From: Auanema rhodensis | Taxonomy: Eukaryota; Nematoda; Chromadorea; Rhabditida; Rhabditidae | Reading direction: 5' to 3' | DNA length: 64,000 nucleotides | NCBI GenBank assembly: GCA_964057225.1 | Contig: OZ059897.1 | Coordinates: forward strand, 21,142,001 to 21,206,000 | Shown: one piece after another, positions 10,882 to 25,800 of the stretch | How the letters are laid out: every line of letters starts with the position of its first letter | Numbering within the stretch: position 1 is the stretch's first letter | The notes under the pieces: model-generated | Seen by the model: only the letters and a program-made list of their open reading frames with translations | Database searches by the model: none | Told to the model about the DNA's origin: nothing | Made by a program: the position numbers and the translations under genes

Positions 10882-13800
10882 CGAGGATATAAGTGTGAAC
10901 TTATATCAGTTGATATCTCGGTGCATTTTTAAGCTAGCGCAAATCTGATAACACAGATCGACGCAGCTTAAAAATCCGGATCGAATGCACTATACTACAT
11001 TAAGAAACGCTTGATACAAAAATTAGTTATGATCGTTTGAAAAATGATGCATTAGTGTATGTTGAGTTTCCATGTACACTCAACATGGCTTCCAAAAACA
11101 TTTTGACAAAAATTTTTTCGAAAAATTTCAAAATAATTTAGCAAAAAGTAGATGTTTTTAGATTCCATTTTTCAAGGCAAAGACGATGGACAATGTTATT
11201 CAACGAAAAAATTAATTCTTCAGGGTGAAAATCGAGGATATAAGTGTAAACTTATATCAGTTGATATCTCGGTGCATTTTTAAGCTAGCGCAAATCTGAT
11301 AACACAGATCGACGCAGCTTAAAAATCCGCATCGAATGCACTATACTACATTGAGAAACGCTTAATACAAAAATTAGTTATGATCGTTTGAAAAATGATG
11401 CATTAGTGTATGTTGAGTTTCCATGTACACTCAACATTGCTTCCAAAAACATTTTGACAAAAATTTTTTCGAAAAATTTCAAAATAATTTAGCAAAAAGT
11501 AGATGTTTTTAGATTTCTTTTTTCAAGGCAAAGACGATGGACAATGTTATTCAACGAAAAAATTATTTCTTCAGGGTGAAAATCGAGGATATAAGTGTGA
11601 ACTTATATCAGTTGATATCTCGGTGCATTTTTAAGCTAGCGCAAATCTGATAACACAGATCGACGCAGCTTAAAAATCCGCATCGAATGCACTATACTAC
11701 ATTAAGAAACGCTTGATACAAAAATTAGTTATGATCGTTTGAAAAATGATGCATTAGTGTATGTTGAGTTTCCATGTACACTCAACATGGCTTCCAAAAA
11801 CATTTTGACAAAAATTTTTTCGAAAAATTTCAAAATAATTTAGCAAAAAGTAGATGTTTTTAGATTTCTTTTTTCAAGGCAAAGACGATGGACAATGTTA
11901 TTCAACGAAAAAATTATTTCTTCAGGGTGAAAATCGAGGATATAAGTGTGAACTTATATCAGTTGATATCTCGGTGCATTTTTAAGCTAGCGCAAATCTG
12001 ATAACACAGATCGACGCAGCTTAAAAATCCGCATCGAATGCACTATACTACATTAAAAAAGGCTTGATACAAAAATTAGTTATGATCGTTTGAAAAATGA
12101 TGCATTAGTGTATGTTGAGTTTCCATGTACACTCAACATTGCTTCCAAAAACATTTTGACAAAAATTTTTTCGAAAAATTTCAAAATGATTTAGCAAAAA
12201 GTAGATGTTTTTAGATTCCATTACTCAAGGCAAAGACGATGAACAATGTTATTCGACGAAAAAATTATTTCTTCAGGGTGAAAATCGAGGATATAAGTGT
12301 GAACTTATATCAGTTGATATCTCGGTGCATTTTTAAGCTAGCGCAAATCTGATAACACAGATCGACGCAGCTTAAAAATCCGGATCGAATGCACTATACT
12401 ACATTAAGAAACGCTTGATACAAAAATTAGTTATGATCGTTTGAAAAATGATGCATTAGTGTATGTTGAGTTTCCATGTACACTCAACATGGCTTCCAAA
12501 AACATTTTGACAAAAATTTTTTCGAAAAATTTCAAAATAATTTAGCAAAAAGTAGATGTTTTTAGATTCCATTTTTCAAGGCAAAGACGATGGACAATGT
12601 TATTCAACGAAAAAATTAATTCTTCAGGGTGAAAATCGAGGATATAAGTGTGAACTTATATCAGTTGATATCTCGGTGCATTTTTAAGCTAGCGCAAATC
12701 TGATAACACAGATCGACGCAGCTTAAAAATCCGCATCGAATGCACTATACTACATTGAGAAACGCTTAATACAAAAATTAGTTATGATCGTTTGAAAAAT
12801 GATGCATTAGTGTATGTTGAGTTTCCATGTACACTCAACATTGCTTCCAAAAACATTTTGACAAAAATTTTTTCGAAAAATTTCAAGATAATTTAGCAAA
12901 AAGTAGATGTTTTTAGATTCCTTTTTTTAAGGCAAAGACGATGGACAATGTTATTTAACGAAAAAATTAATTCTTCAGGGTGAAAATCGAGGATATAAGT
13001 GTAAACTTATATCAGTTGATATCTCGGTGCATTTTTAAGCTAGCGCAAATCTGATAACACAGATCGACGCAGCTTAAAAATCCGCATCGAATGCACTATA
13101 CTACATTGAGAAACGCTTAATACAAAAATTAGTTATGATCGTTTGAAAAATGATGCATTAGTGTATGTTGAGTTTCCATGTACACTCAACATTGCTTCCA
13201 AAAACATTTTGACAAAAATTTTTTCGAAAAATTTCAAAATAATTTAGCAAAAAGTAGATGTCTTTAGATTCCTTTTTTCAAGGCGAAGACGATGGACAAT
13301 GTTATTCAACGAAAAAATTAATTCTTCAGGGTGAAAATCGAGGATATAAGTGTAAACTTATATCAGTTGATATCTCGGTGCATTTTTAAGCTAGCGCAAA
13401 TCTGATAACACAGATCGACGCAGCTTAAAAATCCGCATCGAATGCACTATACTACATTAAAAAACGCTTAATACAAAAATTAGTTATGATCGTTTGAAAA
13501 ATGATGCATTAGTGTATGTTGAGTTTCCATGTACACTCAACATTGCTTCCAAAAACATTTTGACAAAAATTTTTTCGAAAAATTTCAAAATAATTTAGCA
13601 AAAAGTAGATGTCTTTAGATTCCTTTTTTCAAGGCAAAGACGATGGACAATGTTATTTAACGAAAAAATTAATTCTTCAGGGTGAAAATCGAGGATATAA
13701 GTGTAAACTTATATCAGTTGATATCTCGGTGCATTTTTAAGCTAGCGCAAATCTGATAACACAGATCGACGCAGCTTAAAAATCCGCATCGAATGCACTA

Positions 13801-16146
13801 TACTACATTGAGAAACGCTTAATACAAAAATTAGTTATGATCGTTTGAAAAATGATGCATTAGTGTATGTTGAGTTTCCATGTACACTCAACATTGCTTC
13901 CAAAAACATTTTGACAAAAATTTTTTCGAAAAATTTCAAAATAATTTAGCAAAAAGTAGATGTCTTTAGATTCCTTTTTTCAAGGCAAAGACGATGGACA
14001 ATGTTATTCAACAAAAAAATTAATTCTTCAGGGTGAAAATCGAGGATATAAGTGTAAACTTATATCAGTTGATATCTCGGTGCATTTTTAAGCTAGCGCA
14101 AATCTGATAACACAGATCGACGCAGCTTAAAAATCCGCATCGAATGCACTATACTACATTGAAAAACGCTTAATACAAAAATTAGTTATGATCGTTTGAA
14201 AAATGATGCATTAGTGTATGTTGAGTTTCCATGTACACTCAACATTGCTTCCAAAAACATTTTGACAAAAATTTTTTCGAAAAATTTCAAAATAATTTAG
14301 CAAAAAGTAGATGTTTTTAGATTTCTTTTTTCAAGGCAAAGACGATGGACAATGTTATTCAACGAAAAAATTATTTCTTCAGGGTGAAAATCGAGGATAT
14401 AAGTGTAAACTTATATCAGTTGATATCTCGGTGCATTTTTAAGCTAGCGCAAATCTGATAACACAGATCGACGCAGCTTAAAAATCCGCATCGAATGCAC
14501 TATACTACATTGAGAAACGCTTAATACAAAAATTAGTTATGATCGTTTGAAAAATGATGCATTAGTGTATGTTGAGTTTCCATGTACACTCAACATTGCT
14601 TCCAAAAACATTTTGACAAAAATTTTTTCGAAAAATTTCAAAATAATTTAGCAAAAAGTAGATGTCTTTAGATTCCTTTTTTCAAGGCGAAGACGATGGA
14701 CAATGTTATTCAACGAAAAAATTAATTCTTCAGGGTGAAAATCGAGGATATAAGTGTAAACTTATATCAGTTGATATCTCGGTGCATTTTTAAGCTAGCG
14801 CAAATCTGATAACACAGATCGACGCAGCTTAAAAATCCGCATCGAATGCACTATACTACATTGAGAAACGCTTAATACAAAAATTAGTTATGATCGTTTG
14901 AAAAATGATGCATTAGTGTATGTTGAGTTTCCATGTACACTCAACATTGCTTCCAAAAACATTTTGACAAAAATTTTTTCGAAAAATTTCAAAATAATTT
15001 AGCAAAAAGTAGATGTCTTTAGATTCCTTTTTTCAAGGCAAAGACGATGGACAATGTTATTCAACAAAAAAATTAATTCTTCAGGGTGAAAATCGAGGAT
15101 ATAAGTGTAAACTTATATCAGTTGATATCTCGGTGCATTTTTAAGCTAGCGCAAATCTGATAACACAGATCGACGCAGCTTAAAAATCCGCATCGAATGC
15201 ACTATACTACATTAAAAAAGGCTTGATACAAAAATTAGTTATGATCGTTTGAAAAATGATGCATTAGTGTATGTTGAGTTTCCATGTACACTCAACATTG
15301 CTTCCAAAAACATTTTGACAAAAATTTTTTCGAAAAATTTCAAAATGATTTAGCAAAAAGTAGATGTTTTTAGATTCCATTACTCAAGGCAAAGACGATG
15401 AACAATGTTATTCGACGAAAAAATTATTTCTTCAGGGTGAAAATCGAGGATATAAGTGTGAACTTATATCAGTTGATATCTCGGTGCATTTTTAAGCTAG
15501 CGCAAATCTGATAACACAGATCGACGCAGCTTAAAAATCCGGATCGAATGCACTATACTACATTAAGAAACGCTTGATACAAAAATTAGTTATGATCGTT
15601 TGAAAAATGATGCATTAGTGTATGTTGAGTTTCCATGTACACTCAACATGGCTTCCAAAAACATTTTGACAAAAATTTTTTCGAAAAATTTCAAAATAAT
15701 TTAGCAAAAAGTAGATGTTTTTAGATTCCATTTTTCAAGGCAAAGACGATGGACAATGTTATTCAACGAAAAAATTAATTCTTCAGGGTGAAAATCGAGG
15801 ATATAAGTGTGAACTTATATCAGTTGATATCTCGGTGCGTTTTTAAGCTAGCGCAAATCTGATAACACAAATCGACGCAGCTTAAAAATCCGCATCGAAT
15901 GCACTATACTACATTGAGAAACGCTTAATACAAAAATTAGTTATGATCGTTTGAAAAATGATGCATTAGTGTATGTTGAGTTTCCATGTACACTCAACAT
16001 TGCTTCCAAAAACATTTTGACAAAAATTTTTTCGAAAAATTTCAAAATAATTTAGCAAAAAGTAGATGTTTTTAGATTCCATTTTTCAAGGCAAAGACGA
16101 TGGACAATGTTATTCAACGAAAAAATTATTTCTTCAGGGTGAAAAT

Positions 16147-18252
16147 CGAGGATATAAGTGTGAACTTATATCAGTTGATATCTCGGTGCATTTTTAAGCT
16201 AGCGCAAATCTGATAACACAGATCGACGCAGCTTAAAAATCCGCATCGAATGCACTATACTACATTGAAAAAGGCTTGATACAAAAATTAGTTATGATCG
16301 TTTGAAAAATGATGCATTAGTGTATGTTGAGTTTCCATGTACACTCAACATTGCTTCCAAAAACATTTTGACAAAAATTTTTTCGAAAAATTTCAAAATG
16401 ATTTAGCAAAAAGTAGATGTTTTTAGATTCCATTACTCAAGGCAAAGACGATGAACAATGTTATTCGACGAAAAAATTATTTCTTCAGGGTGAAAATCGA
16501 GGATATAAGTGTGAACTTATATCAGTTGATATCTCGGTGCATTTTTAAGCTAGCGCAAATCTGATAACACAGATGGACGCAGCTTAAAAATCCGGATCGA
16601 ATGCACTATACTACATTAAGAAACGCTTGATACAAAAATTAGTTATGATCGTTTGAAAAATGATGCATTAGTGTATGTTGAGTTTCCATGTACACTCAAC
16701 ATGGCTTCCAAAAACATTTTGACAAAAATTTTTTCGAAAAATTTCAAAATAATTTAGCAAAAAGTAGATGTTTTTAGATTCCATTTTTCAAGGCAAAGAC
16801 GATGGACAATGTTATTCAACGAAAAAATTAAATCTTCAGGGTGAAAATCGAGGATATAAGTGTGAACTTATATCAGTTGATATCTCGGTGCATTTTTAAG
16901 CTAGCGCAAATCTGATAACACAAATCGACGCAGCTTAAAAATCCGCATCGAATGCACTATACTACATTGAGAAACGCTTAATACAAAAATTAGTTATGAT
17001 CGTTTGAAAAATGATGCATTAGTGTATGTTGAGTTTCCATGTACACTCAACATTGCTTCCAAAAACATTTTGACAAAAATTTTTTCGAAAAATTTCAAAA
17101 TAATTTAGCAAAAAGTAGATGTCTTTAGATTCCTTTTTTCAAGGCAAAGACGATGGACAATGTTATTCAACAAAAAAATTAATTCTTCAGGGTGAAAATC
17201 GAGGATATAAGTGTAAACTTATATCAGTTGATATCTCGGTGCATTTTTAAGCTAGCGCAAATCTGATAACACAGATCGACGCAGCTTAAAAATCCGCATC
17301 GAATGCACTATACTACATTGAGAAACGCTTAATACAAAAATTAGTTATGATCGTTTGAAAAATGATGCATTAGTGTATGTTGAGTTTCCATGTACACTCA
17401 ACATTGCTTCCAAAAACATTTTGACAAAAATTTTTTCGAAAAATTTCAAAATAATTTAGCAAAAAGTAGATGTTTTTAGATTCCATTACTCAAGGCAAAG
17501 ACGATGAACAATGTTATTCGACGAAAAAATTATTTCTTCAGGGTGAAAATCGAGGATATAAGTGTGAACTTATATCAGTTGATATCTCGGTGCATTTTTA
17601 AGCTAGCGCAAATCTGATAACACAGATCGACGCAGCTTAAAAATCCGGATCGAATGCACTATACTACATTAAGAAACGCTTGATACAAAAATTAGTTATG
17701 ATCGTTTGAAAAATGATGCATTAGTGTATGTTGAGTTTCCATGTACACTCAACATGGCTTCCAAAAACATTTTGACAAAAATTTTTTCGAAAAATTTCAA
17801 AATAATTTAGCAAAAAGTAGATGTTTTTAGATTCCATTTTTCAAGGCAAAGACGATGGACAATGTTATTCAACGAAAAAATTAATTCTTCAGGGTGAAAA
17901 TCGAGGATATAAGTGTGAACTTATATCAGTTGATATCTCGGTGCATTTTTAAGCTAGCGCAAATCTGATAACACAAATCGACGCAGCTTAAAAATCCGCA
18001 TCGAATGCACTATACTACATTAAGAAACGCTTAATACAAAAATTAGTTATGATCGTTTGAAAAATGATGCATTAGTGTATGTTGAGTTTCCATGTACACT
18101 CAACATTGCTTCCAAAAACATTTTGACAAAAATTTTTTCGAAAAATTTCAAAATAATTTAGCAAAAAGTAGATGTTTTTAGATTCCATTTTTCAAGGCAA
18201 AGACGATGGACAATGTTATTCAACGAAAAAATTAATTCTTCAGGGTGAAAAT
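16147..18252 (+). repeat. Six-monomer partial copy of the 9-mer repeat
   Basis: Monomers 47-52 have the same types in the same order as positions 4-9 of the 9-mer at 19657-22815: a 'gaaaaaggcttga/ccattactc' unit, a 'ccggatcg/ttaaatc' unit, an 'aacacaaatc/gtcttt/ttcaaca' unit, a 'gtgtaaac/ccattactc' unit, a 'ccggatcg/acatggc' unit, and an 'aacacaaatc/aagaaacgcttaa' unit. Monomer 48 has a private change, 'agatggacgc' instead of 'agatcgacgc', at about 16574. Confidence 0.85.
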
Positions 18253-19656
18253 CGAGGATATAAGTGTGAACTTATATCAGTTGATATCTCGGTGCATTTT
18301 TAAGCTAGCGCAAATCTGATAACACAGATCGACGCAGCTTAAAAATCCGAATCGAATGCACTATACTACATTAAGAAACGCTTAATACAAAAATTAGTTA
18401 TGATCGTTTGAAAAATGATGCATTAGTGTATGTTGAGTTTCCATGTACACTCAACATTGCTTCCAAAAACATTTTGACAAAAATTTTTTCGAAAAATTTC
18501 AAAATAATTTAGCAAAAAGTAGATGTCTTTAGATTCCTTTTTTCAAGGCAAAGACGATGGACAATGTTATTCAACAAAAAAATTAATTCTTCAGGGTGAA
18601 AATCGAGGATATAAGTGTAAACTTATATCAGTTGATATCTCGGTGCATTTTTAAGCTAGCGCAAATCTGATAACACAGATCGACGCAGCTTAAAAATCCG
18701 CATCGAATGCACTATACTACATTGAGAAACGCTTAATACAAAAATTAGTTATGATCGTTTGAAAAATGATGCATTAGTGTATGTTGAGTTTCCATGTACA
18801 CTCAACATTGCTTCCAAAAACATTTTGACAAAAATTTTTTCGAAAAATTTCAAAATAATTTAGCAAAAAGTAGATGTTTTTAGATTCCATTACTCAAGGC
18901 AAAGACGATGAACAATGTTATTCGACGAAAAAATTATTTCTTCAGGGTGAAAATCGAGGATATAAGTGTGAACTTATATCAGTTGATATCTCGGTGCATT
19001 TTTAAGCTAGCGCAAATCTGATAACACAGATCGACGCAGCTTAAAAATCCGGATCGAATGCACTATACTACATTAAGAAACGCTTGATACAAAAATTAGT
19101 TATGATCGTTTGAAAAATGATGCATTAGTGTATGTTGAGTTTCCATGTACACTCAACATGGCTTCCAAAAACATTTTGACAAAAATTTTTTCGAAAAATT
19201 TCAAAATAATTTAGCAAAAAGTAGATGTTTTTAGATTCCATTTTTCAAGGCAAAGACGATGGACAATGTTATTCAACGAAAAAATTAATTCTTCAGGGTG
19301 AAAATCGAGGATATAAGTGTGAACTTATATCAGTTGATATCTCGGTGCATTTTTAAGCTAGCGCAAATCTGATAACACAAATCGACGCAGCTTAAAAATC
19401 CGCATCGAATGCACTATACTACATTAAGAAACGCTTAATACAAAAATTAGTTATGATCGTTTGAAAAATGATGCATTAGTGTATGTTGAGTTTCCATGTA
19501 CACTCAACATTGCTTCCAAAAACATTTTGACAAAAATTTTTTCGAAAAATTTCAAAATAATTTAGCAAAAAGTAGATGTTTTTAGATTCCATTTTTCAAG
19601 GCAAAGACGATGGACAATGTTATTCAACGAAAAAATTAATTCTTCAGGGTGAAAAT
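18253..19656 (+). repeat. 4-monomer higher-order repeat, 1404 bp
   Basis: Monomers 53-56 repeat the order seen at monomers 49-52, but with a new first member. Monomer 53 begins like 9-mer position 1 ('ccgaatcg', 'aagaaacgc') and ends like 9-mer position 6 ('gtcttt', 'ttcaaca'). It is followed by units equal to 9-mer positions 7, 8 and 9. The simplest reading is that exchange within one monomer removed five monomers from a 9-mer, leaving four. The same 4-mer occurs again at 25975-27378. Confidence 0.87.
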
Positions 19657-22600
19657 CGAGGATATAAGTGTGAACTTATATCAGTTGATATCTCGGTGCA
19701 TTTTTAAGCTAGCGCAAATCTGATAACACAGATCGACGCAGCTTAAAAATCCGAATCGAATGCACTATACTACATTAAGAAACGCTTAATACAAAAATTA
19801 GTTATGATCGTTTGAAAAATGATGCATTAGTGTATGTTGAGTTTCCATGTACACTCAACATTGCTTCCAAAAACATTTTGACAAAAATTTTTTCGAAAAA
19901 TTTCAAGATAATTTAGCAAAAAGTAGATGTTTTTAGATTCCTTTTTTCAAGGCAAAGACGATGGACAATGTTATTTAACGAAAAAATTAATTCTTCAGGG
20001 TGAAAATCGAGGATATAAGTGTAAACTTATATCAGTTGATATCTCGGTGCATTTTTAAGCTAGCGCAAATCTGATAACACAGATCGACGCAGCTTAAAAA
20101 TCCGCATCGAATGCACTATACTACATTGAGAAACGCTTAATACAAAAATTAGTTATGATCGTTTGAAAAATGATGCATTAGTGTATGTTGAGTTTCCATG
20201 TACACTCAACATTGCTTCCAAAAACATTTTGACAAAAATTTTTTCGAAAAATTTCAAAATAATTTAGCAAAAAGTAGATGTCTTTAGATTCCTTTTTTCA
20301 AGGCAAAGACGATGGACAATGTTATTCAACAAAAAAATTAATTCTTCAGGGTGAAAATCGAGGATATAAGTGTAAACTTATATCAGTTGATATCTCGGTG
20401 CATTTTTAAGCTAGCGCAAATCTGATAACACAGATCGACGCAGCTTAAAAATCCGCATCGAATGCACTATACTACATTGAGAAACGCTTAATACAAAAAT
20501 TAGTTATGATCGTTTGAAAAATGATGCATTAGTGTATGTTGAGTTTCCATGTACACTCAACATTGCTTCCAAAAACATTTTGACAAAAATTTTTTCGAAA
20601 AATTTCAAAATAATTTAGCAAAAAGTAGATGTTTTTAGATTCCTTTTTTCAAGGCAAAGACGATGGACAATGTTATTCAACGAAAAAATTATTTCTTCAG
20701 GGTGAAAATCGAGGATATAAGTGTGAACTTATATCAGTTGATATCTCGGTGCATTTTTAAGCTAGCGCAAATCTGATAACACAGATCGACGCAGCTTAAA
20801 AATCCGCATCGAATGCACTATACTACATTGAAAAAGGCTTGATACAAAAATTAGTTATGATCGTTTGAAAAATGATGCATTAGTGTATGTTGAGTTTCCA
20901 TGTACACTCAACATTGCTTCCAAAAACATTTTGACAAAAATTTTTTCGAAAAATTTCAAAATGATTTAGCAAAAAGTAGATGTTTTTAGATTCCATTACT
21001 CAAGGCAAAGACGATGAACAATGTTATTCGACGAAAAAATTATTTCTTCAGGGTGAAAATCGAGGATATAAGTGTGAACTTATATCAGTTGATATCTCGG
21101 TGCATTTTTAAGCTAGCGCAAATCTGATAACACAGATCGACGCAGCTTAAAAATCCGGATCGAATGCACTATACTACATTAAGAAACGCTTGATACAAAA
21201 ATTAGTTATGATCGTTTGAAAAATGATGCATTAGTGTATGTTGAGTTTCCATGTACACTCAACATGGCTTCCAAAAACATTTTGACAAAAATTTTTTCGA
21301 AAAATTTCAAAATAATTTAGCAAAAAGTAGATGTTTTTAGATTCCATTTTTCAAGGCAAAGACGATGGACAATGTTATTCAACGAAAAAATTAAATCTTC
21401 AGGGTGAAAATCGAGGATATAAGTGTGAACTTATATCAGTTGATATCTCGGTGCATTTTTAAGCTAGCGCAAATCTGATAACACAAATCGACGCAGCTTA
21501 AAAATCCGCATCGAATGCACTATACTACATTGAGAAACGCTTAATACAAAAATTAGTTATGATCGTTTGAAAAATGATGCATTAGTGTATGTTGAGTTTC
21601 CATGTACACTCAACATTGCTTCCAAAAACATTTTGACAAAAATTTTTTCGAAAAATTTCAAAATAATTTAGCAAAAAGTAGATGTCTTTAGATTCCTTTT
21701 TTCAAGGCAAAGACGATGGACAATGTTATTCAACAAAAAAATTAATTCTTCAGGGTGAAAATCGAGGATATAAGTGTAAACTTATATCAGTTGATATCTC
21801 GGTGCATTTTTAAGCTAGCGCAAATCTGATAACACAGATCGACGCAGCTTAAAAATCCGCATCGAATGCACTATACTACATTGAGAAACGCTTAATACAA
21901 AAATTAGTTATGATCGTTTGAAAAATGATGCATTAGTGTATGTTGAGTTTCCATGTACACTCAACATTGCTTCCAAAAACATTTTGACAAAAATTTTTTC
22001 GAAAAATTTCAAAATAATTTAGCAAAAAGTAGATGTTTTTAGATTCCATTACTCAAGGCAAAGACGATGAACAATGTTATTCGACGAAAAAATTATTTCT
22101 TCAGGGTGAAAATCGAGGATATAAGTGTGAACTTATATCAGTTGATATCTCGGTGCATTTTTAAGCTAGCGCAAATCTGATAACACAGATCGACGCAGCT
22201 TAAAAATCCGGATCGAATGCACTATACTACATTAAGAAACGCTTGATACAAAAATTAGTTATGATCGTTTGAAAAATGATGCATTAGTGTATGTTGAGTT
22301 TCCATGTACACTCAACATGGCTTCCAAAAACATTTTGACAAAAATTTTTTCGAAAAATTTCAAAATAATTTAGCAAAAAGTAGATGTTTTTAGATTCCAT
22401 TTTTCAAGGCAAAGACGATGGACAATGTTATTCAACGAAAAAATTAATTCTTCAGGGTGAAAATCGAGGATATAAGTGTGAACTTATATCAGTTGATATC
22501 TCGGTGCATTTTTAAGCTAGCGCAAATCTGATAACACAAATCGACGCAGCTTAAAAATCCGCATCGAATGCACTATACTACATTAAGAAACGCTTAATAC

Positions 22601-22815
22601 AAAAATTAGTTATGATCGTTTGAAAAATGATGCATTAGTGTATGTTGAGTTTCCATGTACACTCAACATTGCTTCCAAAAACATTTTGACAAAAATTTTT
22701 TCGAAAAATTTCAAAATAATTTAGCAAAAAGTAGATGTTTTTAGATTCCATTTTTCAAGGCAAAGACGATGGACAATGTTATTCAACGAAAAAATTAATT
22801 CTTCAGGGTGAAAAT
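19657..22815 (+). repeat. 9-monomer higher-order repeat, 3159 bp, copy 1
   Basis: Monomers 57-65, in order: (1) 'ccgaatcg' with 'caagataa' and 'tttaacg'; (2) 'gtcttt' with 'ttcaaca'; (3) plain 'gagaaacgc' with 'ttatttc'; (4) 'gaaaaaggcttga' with 'ccattactc'; (5) 'ccggatcg' with 'acatggc' and 'ttaaatc'; (6) 'aacacaaatc' with 'gtcttt' and 'ttcaaca'; (7) 'gtgtaaac' with 'ccattactc'; (8) 'ccggatcg' with 'acatggc'; (9) 'aacacaaatc' with 'aagaaacgcttaa'. The next copy starts at 22816 and matches marker for marker in positions 1-8. Confidence 0.92.
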
Positions 22816-25800
22816 CGAGGATATAAGTGTGAACTTATATCAGTTGATATCTCGGTGCATTTTTAAGCTAGCGCAAATCTGATAACACAGATCGACGCAG
22901 CTTAAAAATCCGAATCGAATGCACTATACTACATTAAGAAACGCTTAATACAAAAATTAGTTATGATCGTTTGAAAAATGATGCATTAGTGTATGTTGAG
23001 TTTCCATGTACACTCAACATTGCTTCCAAAAACATTTTGACAAAAATTTTTTCGAAAAATTTCAAGATAATTTAGCAAAAAGTAGATGTTTTTAGATTCC
23101 TTTTTTCAAGGCAAAGACGATGGACAATGTTATTTAACGAAAAAATTAATTCTTCAGGGTGAAAATCGAGGATATAAGTGTAAACTTATATCAGTTGATA
23201 TCTCGGTGCATTTTTAAGCTAGCGCAAATCTGATAACACAGATCGACGCAGCTTAAAAATCCGCATCGAATGCACTATACTACATTGAGAAACGCTTAAT
23301 ACAAAAATTAGTTATGATCGTTTGAAAAATGATGCATTAGTGTATGTTGAGTTTCCATGTACACTCAACATTGCTTCCAAAAACATTTTGACAAAAATTT
23401 TTTCGAAAAATTTCAAAATAATTTAGCAAAAAGTAGATGTCTTTAGATTCCTTTTTTCAAGGCAAAGACGATGGACAATGTTATTCAACAAAAAAATTAA
23501 TTCTTCAGGGTGAAAATCGAGGATATAAGTGTAAACTTATATCAGTTGATATCTCGGTGCATTTTTAAGCTAGCGCAAATCTGATAACACAGATCGACGC
23601 AGCTTAAAAATCCGCATCGAATGCACTATACTACATTGAGAAACGCTTAATACAAAAATTAGTTATGATCGTTTGAAAAATGATGCATTAGTGTATGTTG
23701 AGTTTCCATGTACACTCAACATTGCTTCCAAAAACATTTTGACAAAAATTTTTTCGAAAAATTTCAAAATAATTTAGCAAAAAGTAGATGTTTTTAGATT
23801 CCTTTTTTCAAGGCAAAGACGATGGACAATGTTATTCAACGAAAAAATTATTTCTTCAGGGTGAAAATCGAGGATATAAGTGTGAACTTATATCAGTTGA
23901 TATCTCGGTGCATTTTTAAGCTAGCGCAAATCTGATAACACAGATCGACGCAGCTTAAAAATCCGCATCGAATGCACTATACTACATTGAAAAAGGCTTG
24001 ATACAAAAATTAGTTATGATCGTTTGAAAAATGATGCATTAGTGTATGTTGAGTTTCCATGTACACTCAACATTGCTTCCAAAAACATTTTGACAAAAAT
24101 TTTTTCGAAAAATTTCAAAATGATTTAGCAAAAAGTAGATGTTTTTAGATTCCATTACTCAAGGCAAAGACGATGAACAATGTTATTCGACGAAAAAATT
24201 ATTTCTTCAGGGTGAAAATCGAGGATATAAGTGTGAACTTATATCAGTTGATATCTCGGTGCATTTTTAAGCTAGCGCAAATCTGATAACACAGATCGAC
24301 GCAGCTTAAAAATCCGGATCGAATGCACTATACTACATTAAGAAACGCTTGATACAAAAATTAGTTATGATCGTTTGAAAAATGATGCATTAGTGTATGT
24401 TGAGTTTCCATGTACACTCAACATGGCTTCCAAAAACATTTTGACAAAAATTTTTTCGAAAAATTTCAAAATAATTTAGCAAAAAGTAGATGTTTTTAGA
24501 TTCCATTTTTCAAGGCAAAGACGATGGACAATGTTATTCAACGAAAAAATTAAATCTTCAGGGTGAAAATCGAGGATATAAGTGTGAACTTATATCAGTT
24601 GATATCTCGGTGCATTTTTAAGCTAGCGCAAATCTGATAACACAAATCGACGCAGCTTAAAAATCCGCATCGAATGCACTATACTACATTGAGAAACGCT
24701 TAATACAAAAATTAGTTATGATCGTTTGAAAAATGATGCATTAGTGTATGTTGAGTTTCCATGTACACTCAACATTGCTTCCAAAAACATTTTGACAAAA
24801 ATTTTTTCGAAAAATTTCAAAATAATTTAGCAAAAAGTAGATGTCTTTAGATTCCTTTTTTCAAGGCAAAGACGATGGACAATGTTATTCAACAAAAAAA
24901 TTAATTCTTCAGGGTGAAAATCGAGGATATAAGTGTAAACTTATATCAGTTGATATCTCGGTGCATTTTTAAGCTAGCGCAAATCTGATAACACAGATCG
25001 ACGCAGCTTAAAAATCCGCATCGAATGCACTATACTACATTGAGAAACGCTTAATACAAAAATTAGTTATGATCGTTTGAAAAATGATGCATTAGTGTAT
25101 GTTGAGTTTCCATGTACACTCAACATTGCTTCCAAAAACATTTTGACAAAAATTTTTTCGAAAAATTTCAAAATAATTTAGCAAAAAGTAGATGTTTTTA
25201 GATTCCATTACTCAAGGCAAAGACGATGAACAATGTTATTCGACGAAAAAATTATTTCTTCAGGGTGAAAATCGAGGATATAAGTGTGAACTTATATCAG
25301 TTGATATCTCGGTGCATTTTTAAGCTAGCGCAAATCTGATAACACAGATCGACGCAGCTTAAAAATCCGGATCGAATGCACTATACTACATTAAGAAACG
25401 CTTGATACAAAAATTAGTTATGATCGTTTGAAAAATGATGCATTAGTGTATGTTGAGTTTCCATGTACACTCAACATGGCTTCCAAAAACATTTTGACAA
25501 AAATTTTTTCGAAAAATTTCAAAATAATTTAGCAAAAAGTAGATGTTTTTAGATTCCATTTTTCAAGGCAAAGACGATGGACAATGTTATTCAACGAAAA
25601 AATTAATTCTTCAGGGTGAAAATCGAGGATATAAGTGTGAACTTATATCAGTTGATATCTCGGTGCATTTTTAAGCTAGCGCAAATCTGATAACACAAAT
25701 CGACGCAGCTTAAAAATCCGCATCGAATGCACTATACTACATTAAGAAACGCTTGATACAAAAATTAGTTATGATCGTTTGAAAAATGATGCATTAGTGT

